Source: Cristatella mucedo
Taxonomy: Eukaryota; Bryozoa; Phylactolaemata; Cristatellidae
Length of the DNA: 64,000 nucleotides
Direction: 5' to 3'
Assembly (NCBI GenBank): GCA_009760855.2
Contig: WPIO01000082.1
Coordinates: forward strand, 622,001 to 686,000
The translations under genes were made by a program, and so were the position numbers. This document shows positions 1-11,310 of this stretch, piece by piece (within the stretch, counting starts at the first letter, position 1; each line of letters starts with the position of its first letter). Below the pieces are notes generated by a model. The model saw nothing but the letters and a program-made list of their open reading frames with translations. It was not told the origin of the DNA and made no database searches.

Positions 1-624
1 TAATTTCGTCATTGGTGACAGTCAAAGGGGAGATGCGTAGGACTAGTAGGCGGCCTAGGTCGCTACCCGCTATGGAATCAAATATCTGCCTACTCCCTGC
101 TCCACCACTGAGGCCAGCAAGCAGCCAAAAGGGGCCCAGTGCGGCAACAGAGTAATGTTGTCACCAGTAAGCCGGCATGTAACAATTACAGACAGGGACC
201 ACATACCAACAGCCCCCCCCCCCCGACCTCCTCTGCGATCCAGCATCAGGTGATCATACCCACGGATAGGAGGAGCTCTGATAATTGGCAATACCCCCTT
301 TTTCCCTGACCCAACGTAACTCGCTGACCTATTCAATAACTGCACCGCTTTAATAACCCAAAAATTGACACACCAGACGGTTAGCCGACTTCGGTTTCAG
401 GGCAGAGACAGAGACGGGGGAAATCAGTAGCGTACCTCAGCGTGAAGCTTTTTCCGCTCTATCGGTTTGCAGACAACGGCCGAGCCCGAACTGATGTGTG
501 CGGTAGAAGCAAGCTCGCACGACCGCGGATGCACGCACACGTGGCACCACACGAATCGCACGTGCTCGCCTTGGGGAGCCACTAGCAGAAACGGCGGTGG
601 CGCCAGCAGAGACCGAGAGCTCAC
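1..624. other. Downstream part of CNNM locus, no exon recognised
   Basis: This stretch lies downstream of the donor site of CNNM exon 4. The remaining C-terminal CNNM exon or exons should lie on the minus strand further left. I could not identify a convincing splice acceptor followed by the expected C-terminal cyclic-nucleotide-binding-homology sequence here, so those exons are probably outside the window. A short C-run at about 213-225 is the only simple repeat. Confidence 0.6.
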
Positions 625-873
625 CTCCCGTGAGCAGCGCCTGACAGCCGAAGAACGTGAACGGCCCGCCCTCGAACGTCATGCAGTCTTTGCCCACCTC
701 CACCAGGCAACGGCCCTGCAGTATCATGACGAAGTAGTCGGCCGGCTTGCCGGCGATGTAGATCAGGTTGTCAATGGACATCTCCTCGAACTTGTAAGTT
801 ATGAAGATGTCCTGCTTGAGCAGCTTTTTCAGGACAGACGTCGAGATTAGCTCCTCCTTGAACGGCTCGACAC
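625..873 (-). CDS. CNNM: CNNM-type metal transporter, exon 4 (CNBH domain start)
   Basis: Fourth coding exon of the CNNM gene, residues about 553-635. It encodes the start of the cyclic-nucleotide-binding-homology (CNBH) domain that follows the CBS pair in animal CNNM proteins. Visible hallmarks are VEPFKEELIS, the PADYFVMILQG strand and the FEGGPFTFFG segment, which match the general VDYFVLILQG and FSYYG pattern of vertebrate CNNMs. The acceptor is a CAG just before base 873, and the donor GTGAGC starts at base 624. The exon starts and ends in phase 1, which fits exon 3 exactly. In this family CNBH is thought to mediate dimerisation rather than nucleotide binding. The last part of CNBH and the C-terminal tail are not in the window, so the protein is incomplete here. 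Confidence 0.93.
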
Positions 874-3800
874 CTGTACGAGGGTGGAAGCTTGCCACTG
901 CAGGATGAGCAAGACACCGCTCCGGAGCATGCTGCTCGGCAGCAGCTGCTTCGGCAGATGGCACAGACGCCAACAAGCGCTGTTCCAACCGGCAAGCCAC
1001 TGCCGCTGCCGATATGGCGGCTGCAAGACAAGCTTGGAAGGTGGCCAGTGGTAAAAACAAAAAATGTGTTCGCTCGGTCCACAGCCATATCGATACAGGG
1101 AGAGGGGGCCGGCAGTGGCACTGCCACAGCCGCTGCGCTTGGTTGGTCCGAGGCCGTTACACTAAGTTAGGGAATCTCAAGCTATTACCACCATCGGGTT
1201 TCAGCTAACGCCAACTCACACCGTTCGTATGCAACGACTACAGCCAACTGCAATTGATTGCCAAGTGCTTTTGATCCCAGCCAATTCGCATACAGCGAAA
1301 GCATTTTCGGCTGCTACCTGCTTCTCGATGCCCAACGATCGGAGCTGCTATGTGGCTGTCCCCTGCCGAAATCCAGCTGGTGGCAGAAATGCTGGCTTCT
1401 GGCTTCGACAGTCCCGGACTTGGCGATTGAAGTTGATACTTCGAGACGCATTGTCCCTCTCTCTAATTCACCTGTCTTGCAATCTCCTCCATTCACCTTA
1501 GGTGAGAGCCTACCACAGGGCTGCACGAGTGCACGTCCGGAGGAGTGGCTGACCTGGTGACTGACCTGCTGCACACCAACGCTCACAGGCACGAGCAATC
1601 AACAGCGTTTTATAGCTCCAGCGCTTCATTGCGCCAGGTAGGCAAACCATACTCGCCGGGCAGGCAGGCCTGCTGCCTTCACGAAGTCTGCTAGCCAAAA
1701 TGTATACAAGCGAATCCTCCAGCTCGGCTGCACGTGCCCCTAGGGGTTCAAGGGTCATGCTAGACTGCCAGACGGACTTTGCAGCCCTAGGTTTTTGGTG
1801 CAAAGGAGGCTTGATTAAGGCTGGAACCGGTGAGTGAAAAACTAGGACGAAAAGCTGAATCTCACAGCGATATAAAGTGCTCACCAAAACATTGTGTCCC
1901 AAATATCCATTCAGAAGGCACTCCGATCTGTATCGTTATCAGTCGGTATCACCAGGTACACACCACTTTCGGCCGTTCGGTGAGTCTGAGAGCTTGGGTT
2001 CACTTTTAAGACAAATCATTTCAGTCGTAAAAACAGCCTAGCATGATTATGAAATGATATCACGGAGGTTTAAACAACCGTTCATCGGCTAGTCCACACT
2101 TTTCTACTGTAATTAATTGACTCAATAATTCGAGCAGCTTATTTGCTGACAGACCGGCTACATAGCATTCGGCCAGACTGAGTACAAGTGCCGCCACCAT
2201 CACACTCATCTTTAATTGATGTGTCTACAGGGATAATATAGACAGGCAGTTTCATGATTAGATTGGTAATCCCCTTGGGTAAGCAACACAATTGACCCAT
2301 ACTACAATTCACCATTCCTTGCCTGAGGAAACAAACCCTGACTTTGGTATATGTCGAACCTCTCTGTAAGCACACCTTCCTCGGAACAATTTAGTATGCT
2401 TATAGAGAGGTTATGCTGACAGGGATGTCTTCGTGTGACCGACCGGTCTGGGGTAATCATTCGACAGGTACAAGCCCGGTTGTATTAATTGTATTGAGCT
2501 AAAAATTCAGGTTATGAGCCAGCTTCAGATACTCCACCGCTAGTTGCAGCAGCCAAAGTCACACTGCCAGCAGTTACTCAGGCCAATAAGGGTAGGGCAG
2601 CCTATAAGTGTAGGGCAGCGAACGACGTTCCAATATAAGACACTGCCCCACAACCCGAGTGTGACACCAAGCGCACGCCTGTTGGTTCGCTCCCATACAG
2701 ACTCCAGCGGCCATCATGGTGCTTGGACATACACAAGATCGCCAGACTCCCGTGTTAAATCGGACTAAGGCAGGAACAGTTAAGTACGTACTGTACTCTA
2801 TTTAGCAATATCATCGTGTTAGAGTTCATCGCATAACTGATAACAATCGGAGCATAACTGATAACAATCGGCGTGTCCGCAAAAAGGGTCAGCTAATAAA
2901 CTGAAAGCCAGCAAAGGCCGGAAAAAAGGGCAAACATCGGCAAATAAGATTCAAATATGCATTTCTGCCTTTCTCCTCTAACTCTATGAGCATCTTCAAG
3001 TCGTCTGAAGTTACTTCGGAACATTAAAACCCTCTTATTGCAAGACATATTATAGTTTTTAAAACAGTATTCGTTATTTATAAGTACATTTTTTTAATAA
3101 AAACGTGACAAAAATCGAAGTGCTTTTTTGGGGTTCGGAACAGATTAATGACATTTCAATTCATTTCAATGGGGAAACTGATTTGACATATGAGTAATTT
3201 GAATTACGAGCTCCGGCACAGAACGAACTAAACTTGTAAGCTGAGGTACCACTGTACTTAACTATAATTTGCTTAGAAATTATACCGGTTGCTATCGTGA
3301 CTTTTGGTAAGTTAGCCTCTGCCAGCTTGCTAAAGCCACAACACATCATCAACGGTCAGTGTCTGGAGGTGGTGCCTAAAATACCTCAACCTGCTCATTT
3401 AAACGATGAATTTTTTTCAACGCCTACAAAATGAAACCTGTTTTGAGGACTTATGCCAAAGCACTGTATGTCCAGATGGTATCCATAAAAACTGCCCAAG
3501 ATACACATTGATTAGGTTCAATGCTGCATATATGGCATTCTAGTGCTTCCTGTTTTGGACTTGGGATGCTCAAGCAGTCATACTCTGAGTAAGCTTGGCT
3601 TTCAACATCCTTCGGTTAGCCTAAGTCGGGATGGGTGAAGGTGGGTGAGGGTGGGTGAGCTGGAGCTGACTGACTGACATAAAGCTGTCCTGAAAAGTCT
3701 CTTGAATTGAAAGCTCGCATAAAGATGTCATTGCTCAGATAATTCTGTTTGGATCCAGGAGGACAGGATCCTAGCATCAGCACACGGCTTTCCTGGGTTC

Positions 3801-4900
3801 GAATAGGCACCAAAGCAGCCAAAGCAGCCAAGCATGCACAGCAGCAAGTTATTCACTAGCCTGGTTAACAACAACTACAGGACAGAATATCGGGTGGAGA
3901 GCAAGTGAAAGACGTGAAAACCCACGAGATCAGCAGCTGGTGAGGGAGTTTGTGGCAACCTTGGGGAGACACGTGATTTTCTTGGTGACGGTGTCTAGTC
4001 ACGTGATGGTGTAGCTCTGCAGCTAGAAACCAGTGAGCTACAGATTTTTATTAGTAATGGATAATTCGGATAATTTTATGTCTTGTTAACCGGCGGTATC
4101 CTCTGTGGCAGGAGTCGAACAGGGTTCATTGCTAGGAAAACCTGCAGATGGGGCCACAGCACTACCGACAGACATCCATTAAGCTCAAATAATCAGGCCA
4201 CCGAGGTATACATATGACTTTCCCCTGGTCTATATTCAACGAGGCATCATAGTCGCCATCAAATCACATCGACGACGTCCACATCTGAGCAGCTGTCGAC
4301 AACAAGATGGGGGTTTCAGAGCAGCCCGTCGGCATAAGGGTGCACCGTCGTAAGCCAAACGCCATGACGCACAAAAGGGGCAGAGCCAGAGCACTGATGA
4401 GGTGGCCCGGACACATTTTATGCCTCAAAGTGACTGTCTGCACCATCAGCAGGCAGTGGTCCAGCACGAGGCATACTGTCTCCCATTCGGACAGGCATCT
4501 CATCGAATTGCAGGCTATTGCTAGGCTGTTTGTACACTCTCAATTTGCTTGCTTCATCTCCTTACGGTTTCACTTCCACGAGTCCAAACTTGATACAGCT
4601 ATGAGTGTCAGCAGTAGCAGCTGAGACAAACCCATACACGATAATAATATGCTCCGCACCGCTACCAATAGCATAAAGGGAATTGCAGACATCTGGAAAG
4701 AGAATTCGCTTCTTGAAGTGACAGATCAAGTAAAAGCAAAAAGAAGAGAAGAGTCCACCGATTCTGTCAGCAGCAAGGCAGAATGCAAAAATATTGTTTG
4801 ATTGGCTAACAAGTAGACAGCTCACCTATGCATAGATTCTAAGAAGTGGAAAACGCAGTTGTTCTGCATGTAATGAGCCAGAAAAGAAGCATATATAAAC
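874..4900. other. CNNM intron 3, left part, no gene seen
   Basis: Intron sequence between CNNM exons 4 and 3. Open frames here are short and without recognisable domains. A 20-21 bp direct repeat (GCATAACTGATAACAATCGG) sits at about 2831-2871. The stretch around 3000-3150 is AT-rich. I see no retrotransposon reverse transcriptase segment in this part. Confidence 0.6.
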
Positions 4901-4904
4901 TAGT

Positions 4905-5085
4905 TGGTGATAAAAGCGCGCACAAAGAACGAGTCACCACTGAATGAAGCACGTGCTGGAAGAATTGGGAGAGTTTTCAGCTTAGCTTTAAATGTCGTCA
5001 AGTCAGGGGATGTCGTGACGTCAGTGGGTAGAGAGTTCCATGCTTTGGGGCATAGGAAGAACTACACTTCGAACTCTCTTAACTC
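4905..5085 (-). mobile_element. LINE family 1 fragment, antisense
   Basis: This piece matches the C-terminal and 3' part of the minus-strand LINE copy around 57180-57340. Both carry GTCAAGTCAGGGGATGTCGT followed by a tract ending in GCTTTGGG(A/G)CATA. It is heavily decayed and lies directly beside a plus-strand copy of the same family, so the two form a small inverted pair. Confidence 0.7.
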
Positions 5086-5089
5086 CCTT

Positions 5090-5262
5090 GAAGCAAGTAC
5101 TGTTGACAATTGCACTTAGATGACAGCAAACTTTCTCAAATTGAATTCTTATAGAACCAACTTTAATTGGATTGCAGCAAACTTTTGCAAATTTAATGAC
5201 AATAAAACCAACTATCTATTTATGGGCAAACCAAGAGTTACTCAGAAATTGGAGAGACTAGC
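5090..5262 (+). mobile_element. LINE family 1 RT fragment, 5' part
   Basis: Translates to a decayed copy of the segment that follows the reverse transcriptase active site, with KFNDNKTNYLFMGKPRVTQK resembling the KLNDDKTKLLVMGKP segment of the best copy at 57275-58438. The homology stops at 5262, where a SINE begins, and resumes at about 5430. Confidence 0.8.
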
Positions 5263-5425
5263 CGTTATGTCCCAGGAGGTAAGGTGCTTGCTCTTCACGA
5301 CCGAGGTAGTGAGTTCGAATCCTGCAGTTGGGCGATCCTTTAATGCCAACAGCAAGCAGTGGTGATAGCCGATAAGGCTCTTCTACTGCTACATGAATGA
5401 GGCTGTTAAATCAGCTAAGATTTTT
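5263..5425 (+). mobile_element. tRNA-derived SINE (family S1) inside a LINE
   Basis: A SINE of about 160 bp. It has a tRNA-like head with a B box (AGTTCGAATCC, 5312-5322), then the family body GATAGCCGATAAGGCTCTTC, and ends in TTAAATCAGCTAA. The body is shared with copies at 8205, 52735, 61447, 32563 and 11150. It interrupts a LINE reverse transcriptase reading frame, so it inserted after the LINE. Confidence 0.85.
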
Positions 5426-5429
5426 TTAA

Positions 5430-5865
5430 AGACGGCCCTCAAAATGGGCTCTGTTGACATTTTCCAGTAGCGACTGGGTGGTTGTTCTCTTCCAAAATGA
5501 CTTTTCACAAGATAACCAAATCAGCTCAACAGTTAGGTCTGCCTATTTTCGGATACATACCATGGCAACAATTCGGACCTGATTAGACAGGGTTACCGCA
5601 TCCCGGTTAGTCCATGCATTTATTTGTTCATCCCGACTCGACCTTTGTAACTCACTACTGGCAGGTCTTCCTGCTTGTCTAATAAGACCCTTACAGTTGG
5701 TGAAAAACTCTGCAGCTAGAATTGTCTGTCGTAAACATCGCAACTGCCACATTATACTACCCCTTCTCACCGACCTGCACTGGCTCCACAACAAGCAGCA
5801 TATCGACTACAGGGTTCAGTCATTCACTTATACACTGTAGGTCCCTTCATTTATAATGATACATG
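5430..5865 (+). mobile_element. LINE family 1 RT fragment, 3' part
   Basis: Continues the LINE interrupted by the SINE. It carries decayed equivalents of the C-terminal RT region, including CTCTGCAGCTAGAATTGTCT and CGACCTGCACTGGCTCC, which recur in all family 1 copies. Several frameshifts and stops make it non-functional. Confidence 0.8.
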
Positions 5866-5867
5866 TG

Positions 5868-5930
5868 TCATAGCGCCCTCAGAGAACTCAATCTCTTTCT
5901 AAGCAATTTACATTTAAAGGAAAGGAAAGT
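5868..5930 (-). mobile_element. LINE family 1 3' tail, antisense
   Basis: Contains AGCGCCCTCAGAGAACTCAA followed by TCTCTTTCTAAGC, the family 1 3' stem-loop in reverse orientation. The body is missing, as expected for a strongly 5'-truncated insertion. Confidence 0.75.
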
Positions 5931-7005
5931 AAAGGACGCTTGATCAAATGGTTAGCAAATTTTTTTTGGTTGCCCAAGAAGATCTTCAGCTAGCAAAAAT
6001 AAGTCTAAAGGAAAGCAGGTAGAGCTGCACAGGTCGACAGCGGTGACTAAGCTGGATGATAGGCATACAATAAGCATCATGGCTACGGCTTACATAGCAT
6101 GACTCACAACAACCAGGAAGTCACATCAAGGATTGCTTATTGTAGCCCATCTCAGTATTGTTAGGCATACGATGGTAGCCAATCAATCTCTGACAAGGCA
6201 CATACTTCGTTCTTAATCAGAGCCTGTTTGCAATTTTGTGGTTAAAAGCTAAGCAACGATTTTTGTCGATGGGCCAATGCATTAAAAAAGTAGCCGGGAA
6301 TATCGAAGGTGGTAATGGCTTTAACTCGCGCACACGCAGGGAAGGATGCATGCACGCAGGCATGACTTCCGCCTACAACAACGCCACGGTGAAGCCAGAT
6401 TTCGGCAGCAGCTAGTCCCAGTAGTGGGAACTCCACCAAAGAGACAAACCAAACAGCACACAGCGTCCAGCTGCTGCCAACCCAATGCGCTGGGTGCTGC
6501 TGCCACTATGAGCTGCTGCCACACACGTCTGCCGTCAGTCGACGAAAGTGTTTCCCAAACCGAATCAGCTGCCAGCTGCTGCTGACTATGGTGAAGCACT
6601 GGGCTGTCAAAGCAGGCTGCCTCAGCAGTAATTGCACAGGCGATTATCAAAATCAACAAGGAGGCAGCTTTTAAATTATGGCAGTCACACACTCGAGCTG
6701 CCAAGTGAGAACCTATCGGCTGGAAGCTGGGCCACAGGAGTTACACACACACACACTCCTTGTTGGCCAGGAACTTTCTTGCAGCAACAGCACCGGGATC
6801 AGCAGCCCGTGCCCCCATCCCCAGCATGAAGAGTGCGTGGCAGGCATCCCATGCGGGGAGCTGTCACCAGAGGTGGATGCACTGCGAGGGTTTGCACTCC
6901 CAATTGCACATGTACAATTGGGCCACTGGGGACAGCAGCAGGCGAGCGGCTTGGCTGGGGACAGCGGCTTGCCAGACCGCTGCTGCTCGTGGCTCTGACG
7001 CATAC
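5931..7005. other. CNNM intron 3, right part, CAG/CTG-rich
   Basis: Intron sequence beside exon 3. From about 6340 onward it becomes rich in CAG/CTG triplets. This opens overlapping frames on both strands that have no domain content and do not continue the CNNM frame. Confidence 0.55.
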
Positions 7006-7143
7006 TTGTCGTGAGGAACTGCAGGGTCGCCAGAGCCAGCTGCGGAGGCAACGGCGTCTTGTTGTAGCTCTCTGCGGTCTGGTTGAAAATGGCAAACTCC
7101 TTCCGGCGAGGGTTGTGCCTACGTCTCTTGCTTCGGTTGTCAG
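7006..7143 (-). CDS. CNNM: CNNM-type metal transporter, exon 3
   Basis: Third coding exon, residues about 507-553, joining the second CBS motif to the CNBH domain. It encodes DNRSKRRRHN, then KEFAIFNQ and PPQLALATLQFLTT. These align in order with the DNRTRKK, DFSAFKQ and SPQLLLAMHRFLAT stretches known from vertebrate CNNM2/4. The acceptor is TTCTGCAG next to 7143 and the donor is GTATGC after 7006. The exon is 138 nt and phase 1 at both ends. It joins exon 2 through a split ACN threonine codon and exon 4 through a split AGT serine codon, restoring the conserved sequence on both sides. The exon is small and basic, and sits in a CAG/CTG-rich intron environment, so it is easy to miss. Confidence 0.9.
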
Positions 7144-8200
7144 CTGCAGAAGGCAGACATGCGCAGACAAAAACCGTCGCGACATCAAACGGAGCCCCAC
7201 GAGGTCCCATCAGATTAGCCTGGCTGCTGCATATAAAGAGCATCGTATACAGCAGCAGAAGCAGCAGCATTTGCAGAAGCAGCAGCAGAAGCACCAGCAG
7301 CAGACTGGAAGGCGACATGTGACTGCCTGCCTGCAGCAGCTGGTCAGGCAGACAGAATCCTGCCATTTAAAGTGAGCTGCCGTCCAAGTGATCGGCCGGA
7401 GCCAGCAGCAGCAATCAGACAGTTCATGGCACTGCTAAGGTAGAGAGGGAATCCGAGTATGCAGAACCAATAATCTGCAAGGGAATGACCAGCAAACAGT
7501 CTTCAGGGGGGCGTGCTGTTTAGCAGGCTGGCAGGATCCAAAGGGCATGGCACATGCTGGTATCAAGAAGCAAGGCAGACAGCAGCAGGGTGACAGGACA
7601 AGACGATTTAACTGGCGATTTGACCGACTGAGAGTGGACAGCCTGAGCCAGTCGGCTAACTGCACCAAAGATTCTTTGCAAACGATGGTTGCCTCACAAA
7701 AAATGTACCTCGGTAGGCAGGCACTCCTGCAAGTAACAGCCCCTGATCCTCCCGTTGGCAGGAAGCCATCCATCCTTGCAGCCCCTCATCTTCCAGTTGG
7801 CAGGAAGCCATCCATCCTTCACACACATTAAACTATCGTTTGGCCCCTAACGCCGATATATACGATGTATGCATGTCGTTTAGGCCCTAACGACTGCATA
7901 CACACACAGACATACATGCATACGAAAGCATGCACACATACACTCACACGGGTCGGATGCTCAGCATAGGGATTCTGTAATCCTGTAATCGTGGGGCATG
8001 TGGCAGCAACGTGTAGTGTGAGATTGGCCAGCTGCAGCATGCTGCTCAGGACAGAGGCAGCAGCAGCTGCAGCAGCAGAGGTCAGCAAGAAGCAAGCCCT
8101 ACCGGCATATGTGGATGCCAGCCCTAGGCTACCGAATAAAATGACAGCCAGCTGCAGCTGGACTGACCCCACATTCGTCTTGTCGTGGCAAACAAAGCGT
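7144..8200. other. CNNM intron 2, left part
   Basis: Intron sequence with CAG-rich stretches (7250-7310) and a 42 bp tandem duplication at 7739-7820 carrying GGCAGGAAGCCATCCATCCT twice. A region rich in CA and CATAC steps lies at about 7890-7950. No exon recognised. Confidence 0.55.
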
Positions 8201-8204
8201 GGGT

Positions 8205-8380
8205 GAGCCGTGATGGCTCACTAGGTAAGGCGGATGCTTTTTACGACCTCTATTCCAAGGTCGCGGGTTCGAATCCTGTGGTGGGCGATCCATTATCTAG
8301 GCTGCAAGCGGTGGGTGATAGCCACAAAGGTCTTCAGTCGCTATACAAAAGTGGCTTTTAAATCAGCCAGTCAAGGACAC
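8205..8380 (+). mobile_element. tRNA-derived SINE (family S1), near-intact copy
   Basis: Starts with GTGAGCCGTGATGGCTCACT and has an A-box-like TGGCTCACTAGG. A perfect B box GGTTCGAATCC lies at 8266-8276. The common body TGATAGCCACAAAGGTCTTC and the ending AAATCAGCC follow. It is very similar over its whole length to the minus-strand copy at 52735-52895, so this family was probably amplified relatively recently. Transcription would be by RNA polymerase III from the internal promoter, if still active. Confidence 0.9.
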
Positions 8381-9011
8381 TCCCTCCCAGCCAGCTTGGG
8401 CTATAGCCACTTTTCTCTCTCCTCTCTGCCTGCCGTAGGCCTGATCGGACTTCTCCATTCTCCTAGGGCTAATGGCTGGTCCGAGATATGACAGCTTTTT
8501 ACCTAACCACGAGCGCACACGCCTCAACAGACCCAGATAATAGGATCGGTGTGGCAGCACAGCGCCGACGACAGCGAGCCGGGCGCTTGCCCTCGGCGCA
8601 CCTTAGGGCCCCCAGTTCTGCTTCCAAGACCAGCAAAACGCTTAGTTTGTCAAGGCAAAGGGCAGTGGAAGTCGTTAAGACTGCATCGACGTCGGACGAG
8701 CTCGGCCACTGGCATGGTCCCTCACACTCGCCTCGCCGGAAGCCGGCAGCTCATATAGGCCACCCACAGCTCCGTGAGCTGCCGCCAACGATGCACAAGA
8801 GACCGGTGGCAGTAGGGAGTCGAGCTCGGTCGCTGAATATCGAGCTCGTGCGCGACGGCGCTCTACAGGTGCACATGTGACAAGCATAAGCATGCGAAAG
8901 CACCCAGCCAACCAAAAACAACACCGCCACCACCGCAGGTCAGAGCAGTGTCCGGACACAGCTCTGCAGCGATTGGCACACGAGGCAGCGCCGGCTTGGC
9001 TGCACACTTAC

Positions 9012-9155
9012 TCACAACATCCGTCTCATCAAGGATCTCCGACTGAATAATCTCCTCAATGATGTCCTCGAGTGTGACCAGACCGACAGTCTGATAGTAG
9101 GGGTCCTTGTCGTTCTCTGCCACCACCTTCTGCACGAATGCCATGTGCGAGTGGC
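9012..9155 (-). CDS. CNNM: CNNM-type metal transporter, exon 2 (CBS2 end)
   Basis: Second coding exon, residues about 459-507. It completes the second CBS motif with [23 protein letters not shown] and [10 protein letters not shown], which are near-diagnostic of CNNM and related CorC/HlyC-type proteins. The acceptor is a TAG before 9155. The donor contains overlapping candidates, GTGAGT and GTAAGT, four bases apart. Only the inner GTAAGT (exon end 9012) keeps the frame into exon 3. CBS pairs in this family bind Mg-ATP and couple magnesium status to the transmembrane domain. The TLEDIIEEI helix is the part best conserved from bacteria to animals. Confidence 0.95.
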   Translation of the reverse strand, partial: ATRTWHSCRRWWQRTTRTPTIRLSVWSHSRTSLRRLFSRRSLMRRML

Positions 9156-11140
9156 CTACATACAGAATGGCAGCACATTCGGCATGGCATGAACACGGTG
9201 TCCGAGCTCTGCAGAAGCAGAGGAGGACGTTGCCACCAGCTTCTCCATTCCCCACCGGAAGCCAGATGCATCGGTCACACCGACGCATGGGCCTAAAGGT
9301 ACGCATGCATGGACTTCTCTACACTACGAAAATCCTCCATCGAACCTTGGCAAAGCTGCCATCGAACGCTTGCTGCTGTGTGCGCAAGTGCCAGCGGCCA
9401 CCAATCGAGCTGAATTTAGGCTGTCGAGTGCTTGCGGTCAAATCGCTCGCGAAATTTCGAGAACCTCGTCAGTTGAGATGGACAACGAGGGAAGGGGGAC
9501 CGGTGGCAGATGGGATGGCTTGGAGAGCTCCAGGTCAAGAAAGTAATGGGATAGCTTGCTTATCGACAAGGAAGATGACCGAAGGGTTCTGAGGCTGCCA
9601 ACCAATCAGCAAGAGACCAAAATAGCAGTGTGGATGCTGAGTAGTATGGGGCAATTAGTATATTGGAGTGTCTTCAAAGCATCTTAGTTTGTTCTGACCT
9701 CTGGGCCCCTTCACCGAGCACATGCAGCATGACCCATCAGCCGAGCTTCGAGAATGGCCGTGATCCGTCGAATTCAAAGATTCACAGGGCACATGAGTTC
9801 ACAGGACGTCCATCATACATCGTCACGAAGAGACCAGTCAAGGGGCTGTCATCCAAGAGCTGGTACCACCACCCACGAGTTGTCACTCCCAGGTGATATG
9901 GGTCGGTCAGCCGAGGGTTGGATACTAACTCCACACCATCCCAACCGACGAGCAAGAAGGAGAGGTCACACCCTGCTGCCTAGGCAAACTTTTTCTAAAA
10001 AATGTCGCCAACCAAGCCATCCCGGGTAGCAGTGCTTCGTGCCTGTGAGACACAGCACGATGGCAGCGGTTCGCCTGCACCGTTTGCTTGGTGCCCGGTG
10101 AGCCATCGAAGCCGACAATCGATGGCGATCCATCGCTTGCCCAGACTGGCCCAGCACATCACCGAGGGGGAGGGGCCGGTGGGATTCGCTCGGGCAGCAG
10201 TCGCACTGCAAGCTGCCCGCCGGAAGTTGAGGCAGCGGTAGACGCGCATGTCCTTCGACAAGACGGTAGTGTGGTCGCCGAGCAAATGTGAACATGATGC
10301 TTATCTGCAGGTGCAAAGACCACTAGCCGTGCAGCTAATGCAGCTTCTGAAAGGCAACCAGTGTCACGGCTGGCATGCAAGCGAGTCTTTAGCTCGAGCC
10401 ACCAGTGAGTGCTCTGCTGCCTCGAAAGTCACGTGCTGTCGGGCCGCTTGCAAGGAGTCGTGAGCAGAGCGTCTTTGTCTTCTGTTTACTTGGCTCTGAC
10501 AGCTAGCAACCTTAGCCCTCCTTGAAACTTCGTCCGGAGAGCTGGTAGGCCAAGAGCCTACCACTTGCATCCTCATAGGAGGAAATGGCAGGCATGACAA
10601 CCGATGGAGAGCAAGCAGGCAGCAGATATCATCGCTTAGCCTCGCTATGCTACACATTAGAATAGTCGAAGCTCAGGCTATCCTGTAAAAACTGGCTTAC
10701 ATAGTCCGCCTCTCGATCAAAGCTGCAACCGTGCTGTCATCTGCCATTCTTGTCAACCCTTCATTGTAGTTCTGATTGGTCTTTTATTTCATCACTATGG
10801 TAAGTCATGGACAAAAAGTAGACCCGTGCTTCACTGTTGCCTCAGAGCACCTCCTGGCTAGGCAGTTCCTCTACTGTTGACATGGACCACGAACAAGGAA
10901 GACCGAAGAAAGACAGCTAAAAGAACATCTAAAAACCTCATTGACACACCTCCTCGAATGTAGCAGTTTCACTCGAGAACCTGTTATAAAGTTCCTTAGC
11001 AGTTCCTTTTCTTTCCTTTTTTTCTCTTCAGACACCGCCTTTAGGTGAGATCACACTCCAAACACGGTCCAGTACTGCTGCTGCTGCTGCTAGTAACTCC
11101 GATAAAGGTGATTTAACAGCCTTGTCTACATAAAAAAGTC
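9156..11140. other. CNNM intron 1, left part, no gene seen
   Basis: Intron sequence of mixed composition. Several frames of 70-160 codons exist on both strands, but none carries a recognisable domain or splice context. No retroelement protein segments noticed. Confidence 0.5.
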
Positions 11141-11149
11141 GAGTTAAGT

Positions 11150-11310
11150 TTGGCTTATCTAATGGCCTCATCTATATAGCGGCAGAAGAGCTTTACTGGC
11201 TATCAAAATCACTTGAAGCAGGCAGTACAAGATTGTCTGCGGAAGGACTCGAACGCTCGACCCGGGCCTTTTAAGTCCGAGCATCACACGCTGGTACTGG
11301 GTGCAGAGAA
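11150..11310 (-). mobile_element. tRNA-derived SINE (family S1), antisense, decayed
   Basis: Read on the minus strand it shows a B-box-like CGTTCGAGTCC (11255-11245). The family body TGATAGCCAGTAAAGCTCTTC and a GCCATTAGATAAGCC-type end follow. The A box is poorly preserved. Confidence 0.75.

Noticed and set aside
6346-7375. Multiple overlapping frames on both strands around exon 3
   Set aside because: Only the minus-strand 7006-7143 segment matches CNNM and has splice sites. The others are produced by triplet-biased sequence.
8205-8290. A true tRNA gene
   Set aside because: It has A and B boxes, but the same head recurs with a fixed non-tRNA body at several places. It is a SINE.
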